Assembly: GCA_003290465.1 (NCBI GenBank) | Contig: CP030759.1 | Span: 412,672-476,671, forward strand | DNA length: 64,000 nucleotides | Direction: 5' to 3' | Source of the DNA: Candidatus Sumerlaea chitinivorans | Lineage (GTDB): Bacteria; Sumerlaeota; Sumerlaeia; Sumerlaeales; Sumerlaeaceae | Shown here: positions 36,087 through 45,768 of the stretch, in pieces | How positions within the stretch are numbered: position 1 is the stretch's first letter | Layout: each line of letters begins with the position of its first letter | Notes under the pieces: model-generated | Told to the model about the DNA's origin: nothing | What the model saw: the letters and a program-made list of their open reading frames with translations, nothing else | Database searches by the model: none | Program-made: the position numbers and the translations under genes

Positions 36087-38591
36087 ATGCCGAAGCCGAA
36101 TATAAAGCAAGTCGAACGCCCGTGGTTTCGGCTCACGCTGGTCTTGCTTTGTGGCATTGGATTCTACTTGGGGCGCCTGATTTGGAGCGCAGATCAGCTT
36201 CCCGGCTGGCTGAATTCGCCTTCCGTCGCCGTGTTTTACCCTATTGCGCAAAGTCTTTCGCAGATCCATGCTGGGACCGCCTCAACGAAGCTTCCCCTTT
36301 GGCATCCGCTACTGGGTACTGGCGTCCCCTTATGGGCTACGTGGGAGGGACAGAACATCTGCGGAAACCCCATTCAGTGGCTGCTGAGTTTCTCAGATTG
36401 GACAGCTCGTCTACGGTGGCTTGTCACCATTGAGTTGTGTTTGGCGGCAGTGGCATTTTGGCGGTTTGTTGTGCTACTGCGGATGCCTGCCCCCCTCGCA
36501 TCGTTAGCGACCATCCTATTTGCGGGAAACCCGTGGCTTGTGGGACAAGTTTGGAATGGGCGCTATGACGTGGGGTTGGCTGCAATTTGCGTCCCGTGGG
36601 CCTTGCATACACTCGTGCGCCGACGCAGAGAGAAAAGCTTCTCTCCCGTGGGACAATGTTTCCATGCTGGATTACGCCTTGCACCCGTTGCTTTCACCAA
36701 TGGGTTGGCCGCATGGGCAGTCATCGTTGGAGCTGCGCTGTGGGTAGCCTCAATATGGAAGAGTGGGCTGGAAGCGGACAGCAAACGTGGGTGGTTTTTT
36801 TCGCCAAAGGCTATCTTGCGGTGGGGAAGAGCGATCCTTGGCACAACCGCCTTGGTCGGTTTGCTGTGCGCTCCATCCCGTTTCCCTTCGTGGGAACTGT
36901 TGGCAAACAGTGTGTCTATCCCATTCGGTTTGCCAAACTACGACAGCCATCTCTCAGACCTCTTAGGAGCATTTGTGCCGGTGGTGCTCATGGAGCATCT
37001 ATCGACTGGCGCGGAGGCTGGGACGTCAGAGCTCCATTCTCTCGTACCACGCAAATTTGCTTTTCCTTACTATGGACTAATCTTTGCGGGAGTAGCTTAC
37101 GGAGTCGTGCGGCTTCTGGTTGCGGCGCGCAATTCGCACCTTGCCCGGTCACAACTTCGAAATCCGCGGGTGTGGCTTCAACTGATTGGGCGGGCAGCCG
37201 TGTTATGGGCAACGTTGATTGTCTTTGAACACGGATTGCATCGCTGGCAACTGGGGACATTGTGGGGGATTTCCATCCCTGCTTTAGGCTTCGTGGTGGT
37301 ACTGAGCGCCCTTGCTATCGCGATTCCCCAGGCTGTCGTCGTATGGCCCCGCTCCCAGCGCGAGCGGGGCCACTGGATTGCGCTCTATGCGTCACTGGCA
37401 GCCGCCTACCTTGCCTTTGCCTGTGCGATCTGGATCCTACCTGATACCATATGGACAAACTTAGTGGGGGGTGGGCATAGCAAAAGTACCGAGGTCCGAA
37501 CAGCATTCGACTCGATGCCGACGTCGGCTGAACCGCCTGCCTTAGGTGTGGAGTCTTCCAAATCAGATGCTCTGTTTGTGTGTGTAAGGCAAGCGGTGTT
37601 GGCTTTGCTTTTTGTCCTTTGCCTCGTGGGTACAATGAAGGGCGAAACGCGCCGCCGCTTACTCTGGTTGATTGTTGTCCTTACGCTTGTGGATTTGCGT
37701 ATGGCGTCGGCTCCCCTGATGGGGCTTTCCCGTATCCACGCTCTCCCCAGGTCCCCAAATCTTGACTCATCACAGGAAAATTCCTCTTCCCACCAGAGGG
37801 TCTTGGTCTTCGGTTCTCCCGAGCAAGTTTTGTTTCCCCTACTCAGTGGCAATGCGGTGCTGAATCCGCCGCTTACGAAAATCCCACAGGATTTTGGAGA
37901 AAACGCAGAGCTTTGTCCTGCGCTTTATATTTCTGATAAAAAGCGAGTTAGCAACGAAACGTTAAAGCGATTGTTTGCATCGAACGGAGTGCGGTACGCT
38001 TTTGTTGCACCCGAGAACATCCAGTTTGTTCCAGAATGGTGGGGGAGTTTGTTTCACCCGTGCCGGGAAGTGGACCGGACGCAGGGCTGGAAATGCTACA
38101 AGTTTCAGGAACCTTGGCCTCGAACAACCGTGTGGCATAGAATTGTCGGCGTGAGCGGGGGACGCGAGGGGAGGTTGCGAATCCTGACCCAAGAGTGGAG
38201 CGGATCTGAGATCTACGTGGACGGTTTGAGACAGCTTGAACCGTCGGCGCGTGACCTATTGAACTCATTGGCCCGTGGTCCTGCGTCAACAGGCAGTACC
38301 AGAGTGCTATGGGATCTCGGGAACGATTTCCTGGCCGAATGCCAGACTCAGATTCCGGGGATCATTGTTGTTCAAGATGTTACATATCCTGGATGGAAGT
38401 GTTTTGTGAATGGGGTACGCGTGTCGCCATTGCGAACAAACGGTTGGATGCGAAGCGCGTTTGTGAAAGACGGTTTCTCGCGGGTTCGTTTCCTCTTTGC
38501 GCCTTACAGCGTTCGGTTTGGGTTCTACTTTGGAGCGATTGGCTTGGGAATCCTAACCTTTGTCAGTTTTCGCAAGCGCTTTACCGGTTAA
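36087..38591 (+). CDS. YfhO-like polytopic membrane protein
   Basis: A protein of 834 residues with about ten to twelve membrane helices, then an extracytoplasmic C-terminal part. The first loop TKLPLWHPLLGTGVPLWATW fits the YfhO family (GT-C-like membrane proteins that transfer glycosyl groups on teichoic acids or glycans). The end VTYPGWKCFVNGVRVSPLRT ... FAPYSVRFGFYFG matches its C-terminal beta domain and last helix. A membrane glycosylation role is inferred from family and from the GT genes upstream. It follows Maf by six bases with GGAAGG ahead of the ATG. The next gene is convergent. Confidence 0.8.
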   Translation: MPKPNIKQVERPWFRLTLVLLCGIGFYLGRLIWSADQLPGWLNSPSVAVFYPIAQSLSQIHAGTASTKLPLWHPLLGTGVPLWATWEGQNICGNPIQWLLSFSDWTARLRWLVTIELCLAAVAFWRFVVLLRMPAPLASLATILFAGNPWLVGQVWNGRYDVGLAAICVPWALHTLVRRRREKSFSPVGQCFHAGLRLAPVAFTNGLAAWAVIVGAALWVASIWKSGLEADSKRGWFFSPKAILRWGRAILGTTALVGLLCAPSRFPSWELLANSVSIPFGLPNYDSHLSDLLGAFVPVVLMEHLSTGAEAGTSELHSLVPRKFAFPYYGLIFAGVAYGVVRLLVAARNSHLARSQLRNPRVWLQLIGRAAVLWATLIVFEHGLHRWQLGTLWGISIPALGFVVVLSALAIAIPQAVVVWPRSQRERGHWIALYASLAAAYLAFACAIWILPDTIWTNLVGGGHSKSTEVRTAFDSMPTSAEPPALGVESSKSDALFVCVRQAVLALLFVLCLVGTMKGETRRRLLWLIVVLTLVDLRMASAPLMGLSRIHALPRSPNLDSSQENSSSHQRVLVFGSPEQVLFPLLSGNAVLNPPLTKIPQDFGENAELCPALYISDKKRVSNETLKRLFASNGVRYAFVAPENIQFVPEWWGSLFHPCREVDRTQGWKCYKFQEPWPRTTVWHRIVGVSGGREGRLRILTQEWSGSEIYVDGLRQLEPSARDLLNSLARGPASTGSTRVLWDLGNDFLAECQTQIPGIIVVQDVTYPGWKCFVNGVRVSPLRTNGWMRSAFVKDGFSRVRFLFAPYSVRFGFYFGAIGLGILTFVSFRKRFTG

Positions 38592-38754
38592 GCGCTTAGC
38601 AACCGTCGCTCGCAGCAGTTCAGCGTGAGCCCTGTCATCTTTTCATCGCAGTTATAAAAACTTCTCAACTGGTTCAACTGGTATCCGACCAAGGGTTGCA
38701 ACGCGTGAGCGGTCTTCCCATAGCCACGCGCCCACCGAGTCTGCACGAACCACT

Positions 38755-39519
38755 CTATCGTGCCAAACCATACCGACGGCGGATCCGCTTTTCTAAGTTT
38801 CCGAAAATCACTGAGTCAACGAAGAGTCCGACGCATATGATCATGATCATGGCAGCCAACATCATGGGGACATCGTTGAAGGAACGGCCGGTTTCGAGAA
38901 GACGCCCAAGCCCCATGGCATCCGCACGAATAAGTTCAGCCGCCATCAAACTACGCCACGCAAAGGACCATCCCAGCTTGAGGCCGCCCATGAGCTCGGG
39001 GAGCGCAGCAAAGAACAGGATGTCGCGGGCAAAAATCAGGCGTCGAGCTCCAAGAACCTCACCTACTTTAAGATAGATCGGCGGGATATTTCGAATCGCA
39101 CTCTCCGTTGCGACCGCAATTGAGAAGACTGCGCCGAGTATGACAACTGCAATGACTGCCTGTTCGTTGATTCCCACCCAGATCAAGGCGAGTGGCAACC
39201 AGCAGATACTTGGCAGAGACTGAAGAGAGAGCACCAACGTACCAAGCGTTTCTTTTGCAAGGGTGCTTCGGGCCAACAAGATTCCCAAAAGGATTCCCAC
39301 CACAACCGAGACGGTGTAACCGATGATCATCCGTGCCATGCTCTTTCTCACTGCGGTCCAAAGTACTCCATCAAGCAACATTTCCCACAAGCTGTGTCCA
39401 ACTTGCACTGGACCGGGCACCAAGTAATCAGGAAGAATTTGCAAACGAACGATCCCTTCCCAGCAAAGAACAAGAAGTACGAAGAAGCCAATTTTAAGAA
39501 TCAATCTTCTACCAATCAT
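38755..39519 (-). CDS. ABC transporter permease, SsuC/TauC type
   Basis: A 254-residue inner-membrane protein with about six helices. The EAA-type loop LGARRLIFARDILFFAALPE couples to the ATPase, and GLKLGWSFAWRSLMAAELIR is typical of nitrate/taurine/sulfonate permeases of the SsuC family. It is the last gene of an ATPase-binding protein-permease set, 45 bases after the binding protein. Near cysK and an Rrf2 regulator, transport of an organosulfur compound or sulfate-like anion is the best guess. Confidence 0.9.
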   Translation of the reverse strand: MIGRRLILKIGFFVLLVLCWEGIVRLQILPDYLVPGPVQVGHSLWEMLLDGVLWTAVRKSMARMIIGYTVSVVVGILLGILLARSTLAKETLGTLVLSLQSLPSICWLPLALIWVGINEQAVIAVVILGAVFSIAVATESAIRNIPPIYLKVGEVLGARRLIFARDILFFAALPELMGGLKLGWSFAWRSLMAAELIRADAMGLGRLLETGRSFNDVPMMLAAMIMIICVGLFVDSVIFGNLEKRIRRRYGLAR

Positions 39520-39564
39520 GTTCTGTAGTCCTATTGTACGCTAAAGATAACTATATAAGACATC

Positions 39565-40743
39565 CTATGGGCTTTGTTTGTCCGTTGTAACTGTCTGCCC
39601 TGTTTGGGCCAAAAAGAAATCGTCCAATCTTACGGCGTTTTTTGGCATGTACCTCAACTGACGAGCGATCAGTACCAGACGTTCCAACCCCTCACGGTGG
39701 GCTGAGGTTGTGAACTCGATGCGCTCAAGCGAGCTTGCAACAAGCGATTCCGGAAAGGGTTTGTGCGTAAGCCTGTGCATGGCCTCTGACAAGACTGGCA
39801 CCAGCGATTCCTTATTTGCTCGGAGTTCGAGCGTCAGAGAAGTATGGCAGTCGAGAAGTGCACTTACAATGTCCCTATGCTCCTCCGCGAACTTCTTCCG
39901 AGCAATCACCACTGTCAGAGGAGTGCGCCCGTCTGGCCAAAGGCTTTTCTCTTCGGTGAGGAGCACGCCAGTTCCTTTCGTTACCAATTGCGAGCCCCAT
40001 GGTTCAGGAACCCACGCTCCATCCAATTGATCTTTTGCCATAAGGATTTCGATGTCGGAGGGCGCGATGGGGACGATGTCGGCTGACTTCTGGCTTCGAC
40101 ATGCAGTACCAGCTGCTCCAAGAAAGTAGCGTGCAGCAAGATCTTGTGTGTTGCCCATTTGCGGCGTCGCCACGCGACGACCGCACAGGTCCTCGAGCTT
40201 TCGGATGTTGCGCCGTGGATTTCCAATGACAACCGTTCCGTTTTCGGCTGCTCCCGAGAGCAACCGAATCTCTTGCCCTCGGCTCCTAAGGTAGCCGTTC
40301 AGAGCCGGGATGGGCCCAACATAGGCAACATCAAGATGTCCCGCATAAATCGCCTCGATAATGGCTGGCCCCGCTTGGAAGGCTTGCATTGTGCAATCGA
40401 AACCCGTAGACCGCAGTGCCGCAGTAAAATCACCTCGCTGATATGCAATCAGTGCCTGCGCGTGCGTGATGTTCTGCAGAAAACCAACTCGCACAACTCC
40501 AGCCCCGGATGGCGATTTGCTATTCTCGCGGCAGCCAGCCAGGATTAAAATTAGAAACGATGGCAGCAGCACGCTCGAATGCACCGTGAGTAGGGGAGGA
40601 GCACACCGAACGAGTTGTTTCCGAAGCGAGCCCGCAAAAAAGGCGATGTTATGGGTGAGCGCGGCCCTCCAGCACCTTACACGCCCGCAGAATTTTCCTA
40701 CTAATTCTATCAATTTAGTCGTATTTGGCGTTAGTGTTCTCAT
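39565..40743 (-). CDS. ABC transporter substrate-binding lipoprotein, SsuA/NrtA type
   Basis: A periplasmic-binding-protein-like II fold with VRVGFLQNITHAQALIAYQ, DVAYVGPIPALNGYLRSRG and IEILMAKDQLDGAWVPEPWG, characteristic of the NMT1/SsuA/TauA family that binds sulfonates, nitrate or thiamine precursors. A lipobox LAGC follows a hydrophobic stretch, so the protein is probably a membrane-anchored lipoprotein. The start is uncertain: ATG at 40743 (just past the ATPase stop) leaves about 70 residues before the lipid Cys, which is too long for a signal peptide; a GTG nearer the hydrophobic stretch is possible but has no good ribosome site. Ligand unknown. Confidence 0.87.
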   Translation of the reverse strand: MRTLTPNTTKLIELVGKFCGRVRCWRAALTHNIAFFAGSLRKQLVRCAPPLLTVHSSVLLPSFLILILAGCRENSKSPSGAGVVRVGFLQNITHAQALIAYQRGDFTAALRSTGFDCTMQAFQAGPAIIEAIYAGHLDVAYVGPIPALNGYLRSRGQEIRLLSGAAENGTVVIGNPRRNIRKLEDLCGRRVATPQMGNTQDLAARYFLGAAGTACRSQKSADIVPIAPSDIEILMAKDQLDGAWVPEPWGSQLVTKGTGVLLTEEKSLWPDGRTPLTVVIARKKFAEEHRDIVSALLDCHTSLTLELRANKESLVPVLSEAMHRLTHKPFPESLVASSLERIEFTTSAHREGLERLVLIARQLRYMPKNAVRLDDFFLAQTGQTVTTDKQSP

Positions 40744-40765
40744 CTTGGAGCCAGGCCAAACAGAA

Positions 40766-41608
40766 TTAAATCCCACTTGCCGGATCTGGAGTCGGTTGCA
40801 CTTGTAGCTCGGGCGTCCAGTCCTCATCGAACTCGCGGGCCGCAACTTTCTCCACTTCCTCCCGAATGGAGGTGTGAAGCTGCCCGGCGAAGACCCGTAG
40901 GTCGGCGGAAGAGCTCACGCGTGGGCGCGCAAAGGGGACCCGCACCAACCGTTTGATGGAACCGGGTGGCGCCGTCATGATCAACACGCGATCCGCAAGG
41001 TACACGGCTTCATTAATGTTGTGCGTTACGAAAATGATGGTGACATGAGTTTCGAACCAAATGCGTTGCAGCTCGTCGTGGAGCACATCTCGCGTTTGTG
41101 CATCCAATGCGCTAAATGGCTCGTCCATGAGTAGGACGTTCGGCTCAAGCGCCAGTGCGCGGGCGATGCTTACTCGCTGACGCATCCCCCCCGATAACTC
41201 ATGGGGCAAGGCGTGAGCATATTTCGACAGATGCACCATTTTCAGAAAATGCATGGCGCGCTCGCGGCGCTCAGTCTTTGGAATACCCCGTAGCTTGAGG
41301 CCGTACTCGACATTACCCAGCACGGTCATCCAAGGCATAAGTCCAGCCTCTTGAAAGACGACCGCGCGATCCGGCCCCGGCCTTTCCACACGTTTTCCCT
41401 CCACCAGCACTTCGCCGGTGTCGGGGCGCTCGAAACCTGCGATAAGGTTCAGTAGCGAGGACTTGCCACAACCCGACGGGCCGATGATTGCAAAGAACTC
41501 ACCCTTTTCAACCGTCAGCGTAAGCGGCGCCAAAGCAAGAATACGGCGAGTCGAACCGTTGCCGCGCTGCACATAAGTTTTGCTGACGTTTCGTAATTCA
41601 ACTGCCAT
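40766..41608 (-). CDS. ABC transporter ATP-binding protein, SsuB/TauB type
   Basis: A 280-residue ATPase. Walker A is IIGPSGCGKSSLLNLIAGFE, the Q-loop VVFQEAGLMPWMTVLGNV, the signature LSGGMRQRVSIARAL, Walker B VLLMDEPFSALD and the H-loop IFVTHNINEAVYLADRVLIM. The overall match is to the nitrate/sulfonate/taurine subfamily. The start is followed closely upstream by a lipoprotein gene; the binding protein and permease follow downstream, forming a complete importer. The C-terminal tail is about 40 residues, acidic. Confidence 0.94.
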   Translation of the reverse strand: MAVELRNVSKTYVQRGNGSTRRILALAPLTLTVEKGEFFAIIGPSGCGKSSLLNLIAGFERPDTGEVLVEGKRVERPGPDRAVVFQEAGLMPWMTVLGNVEYGLKLRGIPKTERRERAMHFLKMVHLSKYAHALPHELSGGMRQRVSIARALALEPNVLLMDEPFSALDAQTRDVLHDELQRIWFETHVTIIFVTHNINEAVYLADRVLIMTAPPGSIKRLVRVPFARPRVSSSADLRVFAGQLHTSIREEVEKVAAREFDEDWTPELQVQPTPDPASGI

Positions 41609-41708
41609 GAGATCGCTGATTTTCTCCTAAGCTCTCGCCTCAGCCGTGGATTCCTCCTCCGGACCCCTTCGGTGGCTGCTTGCTGCGGCTTTTCCTTGTT
41701 GGCCGTTT

Positions 41709-42119
41709 CTATGGCGCTGAACCCTCCGTTGCGCTCCGCGATGCCACGATTGTGATACCGGAGTTCGGGCGGTGAGTGAGCTCCACCCGAACCCCGTCTT
41801 TCTCGAACATGTAGTAAACCTCATTCACTCGAATATCTGAGCTCATTTGTCGCCACCCCTCTTTGCGCATGCGGGCGACAACCGCTTCAAGTTCGCTCAG
41901 TTTGCCCGAAGGAATCAGCGCCGTCTCCTCAATGCGCTTTCCAACTCTGACAGCGGAGGTTGTCGTCGGTAAATCCGATTTGAAGCCTGTCAGTGTCACT
42001 GGGACACTGCTAAATGTGAGCTCGCGTTGTTGGCCACACCCACTGAGGCCCAGCACGGTCACGACGACAAATCCGCTCAGCAGAAGCCACCCGAGCGTAA
42101 TTTTATGAGCCCTTCTCAT
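41709..42119 (-). CDS. Small lipoprotein of unknown function
   Basis: A 136-residue protein with a signal peptide (MRRAHKITLGWLLLSGFVVV) and lipobox LSGC, so probably an anchored lipoprotein. The mature part contains a strand-rich region (ELTFSSVPVTLTGFKSD), a helix (KLSELEAVVARMRKEGW) and the VYYMFEKDGVRVELTHRP hairpin. I do not recognise it. It stands between cysK and the ABC transporter on the same strand, about 100 bases before the ATPase, and may be part of the same unit. Confidence 0.75.
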   Translation of the reverse strand: MRRAHKITLGWLLLSGFVVVTVLGLSGCGQQRELTFSSVPVTLTGFKSDLPTTTSAVRVGKRIEETALIPSGKLSELEAVVARMRKEGWRQMSSDIRVNEVYYMFEKDGVRVELTHRPNSGITIVASRSATEGSAP

Positions 42120-42154
42120 TTTAGCCCCCGCACTTTATAGTAGCCAATTAGCAA

Positions 42155-42193
42155 GGGAACGCGTAGCCCTCTCTCGCGGGCTACCAAGCTCCC
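42155..42193 (-). terminator. Stem-loop behind cysK
   Basis: GTAGCCC (42163-42169) pairs with GGGCTAC (42178-42184), extended by GGGA/TCCC outside. It lies just after the cysK stop. A T-rich run follows only when read on the plus strand (TTATTATTTTA), so on the minus strand it is at best a weak terminator or attenuator between cysK and the lipoprotein gene. Confidence 0.45.
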
Positions 42194-42196
42194 TTA

Positions 42197-43171
<975 letters not shown>

Positions 43172-43192
43172 GTTGTGTCCTTTCTCCGTTTT

Positions 43193-43624
43193 TTAAATGT
43201 ACCACATCAACTCTTCGACTTGCTTTTCGGTCGTCGAATTCTCGCAGAGCTGTGCGAGGGAAATCTGGCGAGTTTTTGCACTGACGCACCGACGAATATC
43301 CTCAAGTAGCGTTTCAAGCGTGCTGGAACCGGTCGAGCTCCGGGAGCGCTTTCCAGCCCGAGATGCCAAACGATCGCCCACTGCATTGAGAATATCTGCC
43401 AGCGAAATTGACTCGGTGGGGCGTGCAAGACGGTATCCCCCGTGAGGCCCTGCATGGCTTTCCACCAGACCTTGCGCTTTGAGGGCCAGGAGTATTTGTT
43501 CCAGAAACTTTTTCGGAAGGCCTTGCGACGTGGCGATTCGCTGGATCGTCACGGGCTGATCTCCAGCCCGACCCAGCGCAATCATTGCTCGAATCGCATA
43601 CTCTGCTTTCTTGGTCAGTCTCAT
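43193..43624 (-). CDS. Rrf2-family transcriptional regulator (CymR-like)
   Basis: A 143-residue protein with the Rrf2 winged-helix start MRLTKKAEYAIRAMIALGRA and IQRIATSQGLPKKFLEQILL, and the wing segment GLVESHAGPHGGYRLARPTE. The three closely spaced cysteines that hold an Fe-S cluster in IscR and NsrR are missing; only two separate Cys are present. This favours a CymR-type cysteine-metabolism regulator, in line with cysK directly downstream. The ATG at 43624 is chosen; an in-frame start seven codons upstream is less likely. Overlapping palindromes upstream may be its operator, so it may regulate itself. Confidence 0.85.
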   Translation of the reverse strand: MRLTKKAEYAIRAMIALGRAGDQPVTIQRIATSQGLPKKFLEQILLALKAQGLVESHAGPHGGYRLARPTESISLADILNAVGDRLASRAGKRSRSSTGSSTLETLLEDIRRCVSAKTRQISLAQLCENSTTEKQVEELMWYI

Positions 43625-43651
43625 TGTTCCGATATTCAATACCATAAATAG

Positions 43652-43675
43652 CTACAAAAATTGTAGACGTCTACA
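43652..43675 (-). promoter_or_regulatory. Overlapping palindromes upstream of the Rrf2-cysK genes
   Basis: TGTAGACGTCTACA (43662-43675) is a perfect 14-base palindrome. CTACAA (43652-43657) and TTGTAG (43661-43666) form a second inverted repeat sharing the middle half-site. The set lies 28-51 bases upstream of the regulator's start, where promoter elements are expected. The likely reading is an operator for the Rrf2 protein, two dimers in overlapping register; this is inference. Confidence 0.55.
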
Positions 43676-43997
43676 GTTTTCTTCCGTTTTTCTACTGCCA
43701 TTGGTCGAATACTGCCGATTTCGGAGCTTGACTGAGTGTCTGAATCCACGACTGCCCCCTATCGAAGAGGGTCAAAATTCCTACACCGCAAAATTGGGTG
43801 GGCCCACGCAATTTCTGTTTTACCCACGGCGCGGACTTTTCTCAAAATTACTTACGTTGAGATGAGTTGCCCTGGGCAAAGATTAGAGCAAATTTGTGCG
43901 TGTCCGGTCGGTCAGGGATTAGATCATGAACCTTTTTTCGAATGAAATGCATTCCCTGTGTTGGCGATAACCTATCAACGGAGTTAGGGTCACGCAG
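43676..43997. other. Intergenic stretch, no gene supported
   Basis: This gap lies between the divergent Rrf2 regulator and the plus-strand zinc-ribbon protein. Small open frames on the plus strand (for example 43736-43945) lack ribosome binding sites and have no recognisable composition. Beyond the palindromes at its left edge it probably holds the promoters of both neighbours, but I cannot pick out clear -35 and -10 boxes. Confidence 0.5.
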
Positions 43998-44615
43998 ATG
44001 CACATCGCTGTTCAGAAAATCGCCCATCCATGGGCCGACGGCCAGCAGTCGCTCCCAGCTACCGGGGTGACGGTTGCCGAGGCCTCGTTGTCCGCCCTGT
44101 GGCAGTTGCTTGCACTGGCGTTGGTTGCGCGCGTGGTTTGGCGATTGTGCCGTCGAGGACAACCCTCTCAGCCCAAAGAAGAAACTGGCGCGTCCGTTGA
44201 GCCAGAACCCACTCCGCTCGAGGACGAGTTGCCGGCGGCGGATTGCAGCAGCGACTACATAGCCTCGTTTGAGGCGGAGGATGTTCTTGGCTGCCCAATA
44301 TGCGGAGCGCGCTACCTGCGCAGCTCTGACACGTGTGAAGATTGTGGAGTCGAGCTTGTGGAGGAAGAGGAGTTACCAGACGCCTTGCCTCGCCGCAAGG
44401 ACGAGGGTATTGTGCGGGTGGCGCGCATTGTGGATCCAGTGAAAAGCCAACTTATCGCGGGAATGTTGCGGGCACAGGGTATGCCAACCCTTCTGAGCCG
44501 GAGTAGCGTTTTGGATATCTGGGGGACGGATCTCTATGTTTTCGAAAGTGATGCCTTGAGCGCCAAGCGATTAATTCGCCAAATGCTTGCCGAGATGGAA
44601 GTGCACGTGCCGTGA
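43998..44615 (+). CDS. Membrane-anchored zinc-ribbon protein with DUF2007-like domain
   Basis: A 205-residue protein in three parts. An N-terminal hydrophobic span (about residues 27-50, SALWQLLALALVARVVWRLC) comes first, then an acidic linker, then a zinc ribbon with two Cys pairs (GCPICGARYLRSSDTCEDCG). The C-terminal domain VARIVDPVKSQLIAGMLRAQ ... GTDLYVFESDALSAKRLIRQ fits the DUF2007 (putative signal-transducing) pattern. Function unknown. It precedes holB by 43 bases on the same strand, which may mean co-transcription. Confidence 0.7.
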   Translation: MHIAVQKIAHPWADGQQSLPATGVTVAEASLSALWQLLALALVARVVWRLCRRGQPSQPKEETGASVEPEPTPLEDELPAADCSSDYIASFEAEDVLGCPICGARYLRSSDTCEDCGVELVEEEELPDALPRRKDEGIVRVARIVDPVKSQLIAGMLRAQGMPTLLSRSSVLDIWGTDLYVFESDALSAKRLIRQMLAEMEVHVP

Positions 44616-44658
44616 GAAACGTGTGGGTTTACACTGATTGCTCAAGGGGAGGGGAGAA

Positions 44659-45753
44659 ATGACGTCTCGCTTCGGTCAGGTACGCTCGGCTCAGCAGCAC
44701 GTTTTTGAGACGCTCATTGGCCATGATTCGGCGAAAATCTATCTTCGCAATGCGGTTGAGATGAGTGCCTTACCCCATGCTCTTCTCATTCACGGGCCGC
44801 AAGGCGTGGGAAAGCTGAGTCTTGCCTACGCACTTGCCAAGTACATCAATTGTGCGTCGCAGGCACCCACGAACTGCTCGTGCTCCGTATGTCGAAAAAT
44901 TGCTTCCGATGCGTTTGCAGACATCTTGATTGTCGAGCCCCGCGGTGCCGCTGGCCAGATTACACTTGCCGGCTGGAAGGCTGGACGCGATGAGTCCGAC
45001 GGAGACCCAGCCTACTACCGATTCATTGATACTGCTCCATTGGAAGGGGTCCGCAAGGTACTCATCATCCGTCAAGCTGAGCGGATGAATCTTGCACTTG
45101 CGAACTTCCTATTGAAGCTGATTGAAGAGCCTCCTTCCTATTTACAAATTATCTTGATAACAGATCGGCCCGGGGAGATACTCCCGACGATCCGTTCGCG
45201 CTGCGCTCCGGTAAAACTGTGTCCATTAAACGGAGCGGAAATGACCCAATTTGTTTCAGCCGTTGCTCCAGATCTTGCGGAGCGAAATCGAGCGCTCTTA
45301 CTCCGGCTTTCAGCTGGGAGTCCGGGAAGATTACTTGAAATGTTGAGCACTGACCCCGCAAAGGAACAAGACGCGGTTGCCAAGGAAATGAACCTTTTTC
45401 TCGAGAACGGATTTCCCGCTCTTTTCCGAGTGGCACGAAATCTTGCTGGGATAGGAGAGCAGCGCGGAGGAGGCTCTGCAGATGCTCTGACCCATACATT
45501 GAACGCCATGCTTGCATGGTTTCGGGATGCAATGTTGGCAAAAGTTGTTTGCCCAACAGCCTTTCAGCGTCTTTCCCTGCACATTGAAGCGGATACCTTT
45601 GGACGCTTTGCTTCGGGAACTTCGCTCGAAGGGCTTGCAGAAGCTTTTCTTGCGACCCAGCAAATGGCAGAGTACGTCCCTCGGCAAACAGATAGGCAGT
45701 ACGTTCTTGAATTGGCGCTCAGTCGCATTGGGCGAGCACTCCGCGCCCGCTAA
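44659..45753 (+). CDS. holB: DNA polymerase III delta' subunit
   Basis: Delta' is part of the clamp loader. The sequence has LIGHDSAKIYLRNAVEMSAL, a Walker-type HGPQGVGKLSLAYALAKY near residues 45-62, a zinc module with C65, C73, C75 and C78, the LIEEPPSYLQIILITDRPG motif and IRSRCAPVKL, which carries the SRC-type arginine finger. The 364-residue size fits. GGGGAGGGGAG precedes the ATG at 44659. The lysine of the P-loop is kept (GKL rather than GKT), as often in non-hydrolysing delta'. It is convergent with the radical SAM gene, only 15 bases apart. Confidence 0.9.
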   Translation: MTSRFGQVRSAQQHVFETLIGHDSAKIYLRNAVEMSALPHALLIHGPQGVGKLSLAYALAKYINCASQAPTNCSCSVCRKIASDAFADILIVEPRGAAGQITLAGWKAGRDESDGDPAYYRFIDTAPLEGVRKVLIIRQAERMNLALANFLLKLIEEPPSYLQIILITDRPGEILPTIRSRCAPVKLCPLNGAEMTQFVSAVAPDLAERNRALLLRLSAGSPGRLLEMLSTDPAKEQDAVAKEMNLFLENGFPALFRVARNLAGIGEQRGGGSADALTHTLNAMLAWFRDAMLAKVVCPTAFQRLSLHIEADTFGRFASGTSLEGLAEAFLATQQMAEYVPRQTDRQYVLELALSRIGRALRAR

Positions 45754-45768
45754 CGGTGGAGGACTCTT

